Shown: positions 6,415-9,342 of the stretch, piece after piece
Position numbering within the stretch: the stretch's first letter is position 1
Layout of the letters: the number at the start of each line of letters is the position of its first letter
DNA from: an uncultured Treponema sp.
Lineage (GTDB): Bacteria > Spirochaetota > Spirochaetia > Treponematales > Treponemataceae
DNA: 9,342 nucleotides
NCBI GenBank assembly: GCA_937901865.1
Contig: CALDID010000054.1
Coordinates: 1-9,342, forward strand
Direction: 5' to 3'
Program-made: the position numbers and the translations under genes
The notes under the pieces: generated by a model
What the model was told of the DNA's origin: nothing
Seen by the model: the letters and a program-made list of their open reading frames with translations, nothing else
Databases searched by the model: none

Positions 6415-6443
6415 ACTATACCGCTACTTTTGCAATCTGTCAA
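6415..6443 (-). promoter_or_regulatory. Main promoter of the mgl operon
   Basis: On the minus strand a perfect -35 box TTGACA (6443-6438), a 17-bp spacer and a -10 box TATAGT (6420-6415), close to the sigma-70 consensus. Transcription should start near 6408, giving an mglB leader of about 84 bases that contains both the inverted repeat and the palindromic operator. Confidence 0.82.
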
Positions 6444-6464
6444 ATAAAAAAGTAAAAATCTATT

Positions 6465-6504
6465 AAAATGTTTCAAAATCAATCAAAATATTTCAAAATT
6501 AATC
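6465..6504. repeat. Two tandem 20-bp repeats in the divergent control region
   Basis: AAAATGTTTCAAAATCAATC (6465-6484) is followed directly by AAAATATTTCAAAATTAATC (6485-6504), matching at 18 of 20 positions. A period of 20 bp puts both copies on nearly the same DNA face. They lie upstream of the mglB -35 box (roughly -57 to -97) and also upstream of the HAD-gene promoter. This suggests an activator site or bent A-tract DNA; the role is inferred. Confidence 0.65.
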
Positions 6505-6529
6505 ATATTTTTGGAGATTATATAAGCGA

Positions 6530-6559
6530 TTGTACAAAGTTTTGTAATTACGATATAAT
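6530..6559 (+). promoter_or_regulatory. Possible promoter of the HAD phosphatase gene
   Basis: A perfect -10 box TATAAT (6554-6559) lies 18 bp after a weak -35 TTGTAC (6530-6535). Transcription would start near 6566, only a few bases before the ATG at 6570, so the mRNA would be almost leaderless. Confidence 0.45.
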
Positions 6560-6569
6560 GACGCGCGTT

Positions 6570-7394
6570 ATGGAAAAGAAATACAAGATTATTGCGTGTG
6601 ATTTGGACGAAACGCTGTTGAATAGCGAGCGAAAGGTGTCGGCGGAAAACGTCGAGGCGATACAAGAGGCGAGAAATGCAGGAGTGCGCTTTGTTCTTTG
6701 CACGGGTCGCGGCTACAAAAGCGCGGAAGGAACGCTCAAAGAGATTGGCTTGTTCAAAGAAGCGGGGGAGTATGTGATTTCGTTCAACGGCGGCGCGATT
6801 ACGGAGAATTCTGGAGAGCGGCTGCTGCATTTCGATGCGCTCGATTTCGATGTGGCGCGGGCGTTGGTCGAAAAGGCGAAAAATTATGATGTTTGTATGC
6901 ACGCATACACGAAAGACACGGTGTATGTGTATAATTTTGTGGAAAATGAGCGCGCATACGTTGCAGGCAGAATGAACGTCGTCGAAATCGATGAGATGAG
7001 CATTGATTTTCTGCGCGGACAGGACATTGTGAAGGTGCTTTTTATGAACGAGAGCGAAGAGTACCGAAAACAAATGAAAATCGACTTTGCAGACATCGCT
7101 AAAAGCTGCGAAGTGAGTTTTTCGTCGAACCGATATATCGAATTTAATAAAAAAGGCGTTGACAAGGGGCGCGGATTGGCTATTCTTGCCGAAAAACTGG
7201 GCGTTGACATCGCGGATACGATTGCTATCGGCGACAACTTCAACGACCTTTCGATGATTAAGGCGGCGGGGCTTGGGGTCGGCGTGGCGAACAGCGCGGA
7301 CGGCATAAAACCGTATTGCGACTATATCACCACGCGCACACACGACGAAAGCGCAATCGCCGAAGTGATAAACAAGTTCATTCTTGGGCTGTAG
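6570..7394 (+). CDS. Cof-type HAD-superfamily phosphatase
   Basis: A 274-residue cytoplasmic hydrolase of the Cof/YidA group (class IIB HAD), Mg-dependent phosphatases that typically act on sugar phosphates, flavin mononucleotide or other small phosphorylated metabolites. All four motifs are present: I, DLDETLL with Asp11 (nucleophile) and Asp13; II, Thr45 in CTGR; III, Lys199 in GVDKGRGL; IV, GDNFNDLSMI (221-230) with Asp222 and Asp226. The cap domain lies between motifs II and III (about 80-190). The frame is open back to 6468, and ATG 6558 is also possible, but ATG 6570 puts the core strand KIIACDLDETL at the position normal for the family. No Shine-Dalgarno precedes 6570, and a TATAAT sits just upstream, hinting at a leaderless message. 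The gene diverges from mglB and ends 29 bases from the stop of a convergent gene, with no clear terminator between. The substrate cannot be read from sequence. Confidence 0.9.
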   Translation: MEKKYKIIACDLDETLLNSERKVSAENVEAIQEARNAGVRFVLCTGRGYKSAEGTLKEIGLFKEAGEYVISFNGGAITENSGERLLHFDALDFDVARALVEKAKNYDVCMHAYTKDTVYVYNFVENERAYVAGRMNVVEIDEMSIDFLRGQDIVKVLFMNESEEYRKQMKIDFADIAKSCEVSFSSNRYIEFNKKGVDKGRGLAILAEKLGVDIADTIAIGDNFNDLSMIKAAGLGVGVANSADGIKPYCDYITTRTHDESAIAEVINKFILGL

Positions 7395-7423
7395 TGCGCT
7401 TTTTCGCCGAAAATCTGTTTTAA

Positions 7424-8800
7424 TTACTGCAAATCATACGATGCGATTGACCAGTATTTGCCAGAAGCGTTTTTCACGTTGAGAGAAACTTTCTCTGCGT
7501 CAAAAGGAATTGTCGCTTCTGCGCTGAAAGTTCCCGTTCCGTCGTTTTTGAGGTATGTCCATTGGCTGTTTATCACCAGTGCGACATCGTTGTAACGCGA
7601 TTGCACGGTAAAGGTGTATGATTTTCCGCGGACGAGGGGAGCTTCAATCGGAGCGATGACAACGCCGTCGTTTTCTATGCCGTAATTTGTGAATGTCTGC
7701 GGAAATCGCACAGAACTTGTGGCGGTTGCGTTCAAATAGAACTCGCCGCAGTATCTGCTTTCGTCCATATCTGCGTTTTTTTGGAAAAGTTTGATGTTGT
7801 ATTGCGTTGCTTTGGGCAAACTGAAGAGCATTTGTGAAGTTTCTCCGTTTCGCTTTGCGAAATCGGCGTTTTTAACGAACTCACTGCCGCCGTCTTCTTT
7901 GATTGTGCAGGAAAGAGCTTGACCGCTGCGCTCCGTGAAGGAAAGTGAGAATGTTCCGTTGCAGCGATTGATGACTTTGAAGTCTGAAACGCTTGCAACG
8001 GCATCGAAAAAGTTCGGTCGCAAAGACGGAAGCTGCAAAAATGCGGAGTAGGAGAGGGGGCGAGAGAGAAGCTGGTCTGCTGCGAAGTCGGGAAAGTGCG
8101 TATAAATGAAACATTCGGGCTGCGCGAAGAGCCACACGGTGCTATAATCTTTGACCGAGCCGCGTCCCTGCAAAAATCCTTCGTCCCAAGTGCAATCGAT
8201 TTGATATTGTCTGCCTTTTATCGTGATAATGTTCCAAGCGTGGTTGGATTTGTAGGAAGAGCTTTCGTTTCCTGCTTTTGTGCCGACACCGCGCGCGTAA
8301 CCGTGAACCACGCGGCAGGGAATGCCTAAAACGTCGCAAAAATGCTTGAATGTGTTGGAAAATCCCTCGCAAACCGCCGTACCTCGCGCCAAAACAGACG
8401 CATAATCTTGCGCTGGGATTGTGCCGCGCCAGAAATTCTCTGCGTCATAGCTGATTGTGAGCGCGATAATGTCGTGTGCCATCTTTGCCCGCTCAAAATC
8501 GCTTCGAGCCGTGCTGTTTATTTTCCGCACGACTTCGGAAACGTAGCGGTCTACAGAGGAATAGCGCAGAGAGTCGATGTTGCTGTTTTTAATCTGTATC
8601 ATCGTCGCGTCCTCTTTGTTTCGTCGCCACGAATACGCCTCTTGATATGCGCCGTCGTTGTGAGGAAACGGCAGAGATGACGAACTTTTTTGATGAGATG
8701 TTTTTTCTGTTGTCCGCTGTGTGTCAACGACGTTTTTTGTCGTGCCGCAAGAGAACAGAACCAAAGCTAAAACTGAACTGAATAGAACAATTTTCTTCAT
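7424..8800 (-). CDS. Secreted lipoprotein with a transglutaminase-like cysteine-protease domain
   Basis: A 458-residue exported protein. The signal peptide ends in the lipobox LFSC (Cys18), followed by a Ser/Thr/Lys-rich linker to about 43. Residues about 80-235 carry a transglutaminase-like fold: Cys144 in GTAVCEGFSNTF, His187 in SNHAWNI and Asp202 in QIDCTWDEG form the expected catalytic triad. The block CEGFSN...LGIPCRVVHGYA...NHAWN is characteristic of bacterial transglutaminase-core and kyphoscoliosis-peptidase-like proteins, which usually act as proteases or peptide-modifying enzymes. Residues about 260-458 look like two beta-rich domains, possibly for binding. AAGGAG (8810-8815) nine bases upstream sets the start. 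The gene follows the barrel-like gene by 32 bases, probably in one operon, though a weak promoter (TTGACC, 18 bp, TTAAAT at 8874-8845) may lie in the end of that gene. Cell-surface location is inferred; the substrate is unknown. Confidence 0.85.
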   Translation of the reverse strand: MKKIVLFSSVLALVLFSCGTTKNVVDTQRTTEKTSHQKSSSSLPFPHNDGAYQEAYSWRRNKEDATMIQIKNSNIDSLRYSSVDRYVSEVVRKINSTARSDFERAKMAHDIIALTISYDAENFWRGTIPAQDYASVLARGTAVCEGFSNTFKHFCDVLGIPCRVVHGYARGVGTKAGNESSSYKSNHAWNIITIKGRQYQIDCTWDEGFLQGRGSVKDYSTVWLFAQPECFIYTHFPDFAADQLLSRPLSYSAFLQLPSLRPNFFDAVASVSDFKVINRCNGTFSLSFTERSGQALSCTIKEDGGSEFVKNADFAKRNGETSQMLFSLPKATQYNIKLFQKNADMDESRYCGEFYLNATATSSVRFPQTFTNYGIENDGVVIAPIEAPLVRGKSYTFTVQSRYNDVALVINSQWTYLKNDGTGTFSAEATIPFDAEKVSLNVKNASGKYWSIASYDLQ

Positions 8801-8809
8801 AAAAATAAT

Positions 8810-8831
8810 CTCCTTCGCTTATTTGTAAGCG
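8810..8831 (-). promoter_or_regulatory. Small hairpin abutting the ribosome binding site
   Basis: On the minus strand CGCTTA (8831-8826), loop CAAA, TAAGCG (8821-8816), then directly the ribosome site AAGGAG (8815-8810) of the transglutaminase-like gene. With only six stem pairs and no T run it is not a terminator. It could stabilise the mRNA or tune translation; this is weak. Confidence 0.35.
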
Positions 8832-8832
8832 T

Positions 8833-9342
8833 TTAGTTTAATAGATTTAAGCCAATGCCGATTCCATAGGTCAAGCCGCAAAGATTATTCCACGAAACGT
8901 CAAATTTCAAATCAGCTTCTGTCGCGATTGGAATCATAATGCCGCCGTTCACCTTATAAGCGAATCCGTTTGACTTGTTTTCTTCTGTTACATACATACC
9001 TTTTTCTGAATCGAATTGCGTTTGTGAGGTTTCGTTCCAATACCAGCCAATGCCGCCGCCTCCGTAAAGTGCAAACCAGCTTGTTAGGCGTAGACCGTAG
9101 CAAAGACCGAAAAGAATTGCGTTTGTTTTGTCTGTTAGCTCGTCTGAGTTTGCTTCTTCGTCAAAAATCCAATCAAATACAATGCAGCAACAATCACGAT
9201 TTCCAAAAGCATCAATGCCAAAACCTAAATCGAATTGAGTTAAGGGCTCGGAATTTGCGTCATCAGCTATATCATTGATATTGTCATCATCAGCAGAATT
9301 ATATTTTTTGTAATACTGCTTGAAACAAGTCGCAGATGGGCT
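8833..9342 (-). CDS. Outer-membrane beta-barrel-like protein, C-terminal part (5' end outside window)
   Basis: An open minus-strand frame of 169 codons runs from the right edge to a TAA at 8833-8835; no stop interrupts it and the start lies beyond the window. The protein alternates polar and hydrophobic residues in strand-like segments rich in Gly, Trp and Tyr: FDLGFGIDAFG, AILFGLCYGLRL, SWFALYGGGGIGWYW, GFAYKVNGGIMIPI, ADLKFDVSW and a last strand GLTYGIGIGLNLLN. An Asp/Asn-rich loop (ADDDNINDIADDANSE) would be surface-exposed, and there is a CCC triplet. This matches small outer-membrane barrels of the OmpA/opacity type rather than any enzyme, though the final residue is Asn, not the usual Phe. 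It ends 32 bases before the transglutaminase-like lipoprotein gene and is probably co-transcribed with it. Function is unknown. Confidence 0.7.
   Translation of the reverse strand, partial: SPSATCFKQYYKKYNSADDDNINDIADDANSEPLTQFDLGFGIDAFGNRDCCCIVFDWIFDEEANSDELTDKTNAILFGLCYGLRLTSWFALYGGGGIGWYWNETSQTQFDSEKGMYVTEENKSNGFAYKVNGGIMIPIATEADLKFDVSWNNLCGLTYGIGIGLNLLN

Noticed and set aside
6468..6569. N-terminal extension of the HAD phosphatase
   Set aside because: The extra residues are encoded by the A/T-rich repeats and promoter region and do not resemble Cof-type proteins.
6483..7343. 286-codon open frame on the minus strand
   Set aside because: It is antisense to the clear HAD gene, rich in His/Arg/Ile without recognisable motifs, and is best explained as a codon-bias shadow.
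7395..7423. Terminator between the convergent HAD and lipoprotein genes
   Set aside because: I could find no hairpin with a T run in these 29 bases; either termination is factor-dependent or it lies inside the opposite gene.
8816..8831. Terminator of the barrel-like gene
   Set aside because: The stem has only six pairs and is followed by the next gene's ribosome site, not by a T run.
8970..9278. 102-codon plus-strand open frame
   Set aside because: It is antisense to the barrel-like gene, whose frame is open to the window edge and gives coherent strand-like segments.

Overview
The window looks like chromosomal DNA of a spirochaete, most likely a gut or rumen Treponema. The main reason is an mglB-mglA-mglC sugar-uptake operon whose binding protein is a lipoprotein with a rearranged (circularly permuted) domain order, an arrangement I recall being described for the Treponema pallidum glucose-binding protein Tp0684 (MglB-2). 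Other lipoproteins with relaxed lipoboxes and an outer-membrane-barrel-like protein also fit. This placement comes from reading the proteins, not from a database search.

Layout. At the left edge (16-796, + strand) is a two-gene toxin-antitoxin module: a UPF0175-type antitoxin, then a DUF3368-type PIN-domain toxin one base later. A spacer with a diverged direct repeat follows (797-1031). Next is a DUF6261-like hypothetical gene (1032-1781, +) with its own promoter and a strong hairpin terminator that probably serves both strands. The mgl operon runs leftward from 6324 to 1843 in the order mglB, mglA, mglC. A divergent control region (6325-6569) holds a near-consensus mglB promoter, a LacI/GalR-type palindrome, a second inverted repeat and a pair of 20-bp tandem repeats. 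It separates mglB from a rightward Cof-type HAD phosphatase gene (6570-7394). At the right, leftward, lie a secreted transglutaminase-like lipoprotein gene (7424-8800) and the 3' part of an outer-membrane-barrel-like gene (8833-9342) that runs off the window.

How the genes work together. MglB captures a hexose (galactose/glucose type) at the membrane surface, MglC forms the channel and MglA supplies ATP hydrolysis. A hairpin terminator between mglB and mglA would let the binding protein be made in excess. The palindrome downstream of the mglB start site suggests control by an unlinked LacI/GalR-family regulator. The HAD phosphatase shares the control region and could act on sugar phosphates, but that link is inferred from position only.

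The two most notable observations are the circular permutation of MglB, which keeps the sugar- and calcium-binding residues, and a roughly 200-residue, proline-free, highly charged helical extension fused in front of the MglC permease. I found no CRISPR array, tRNA, rRNA or insertion sequence.
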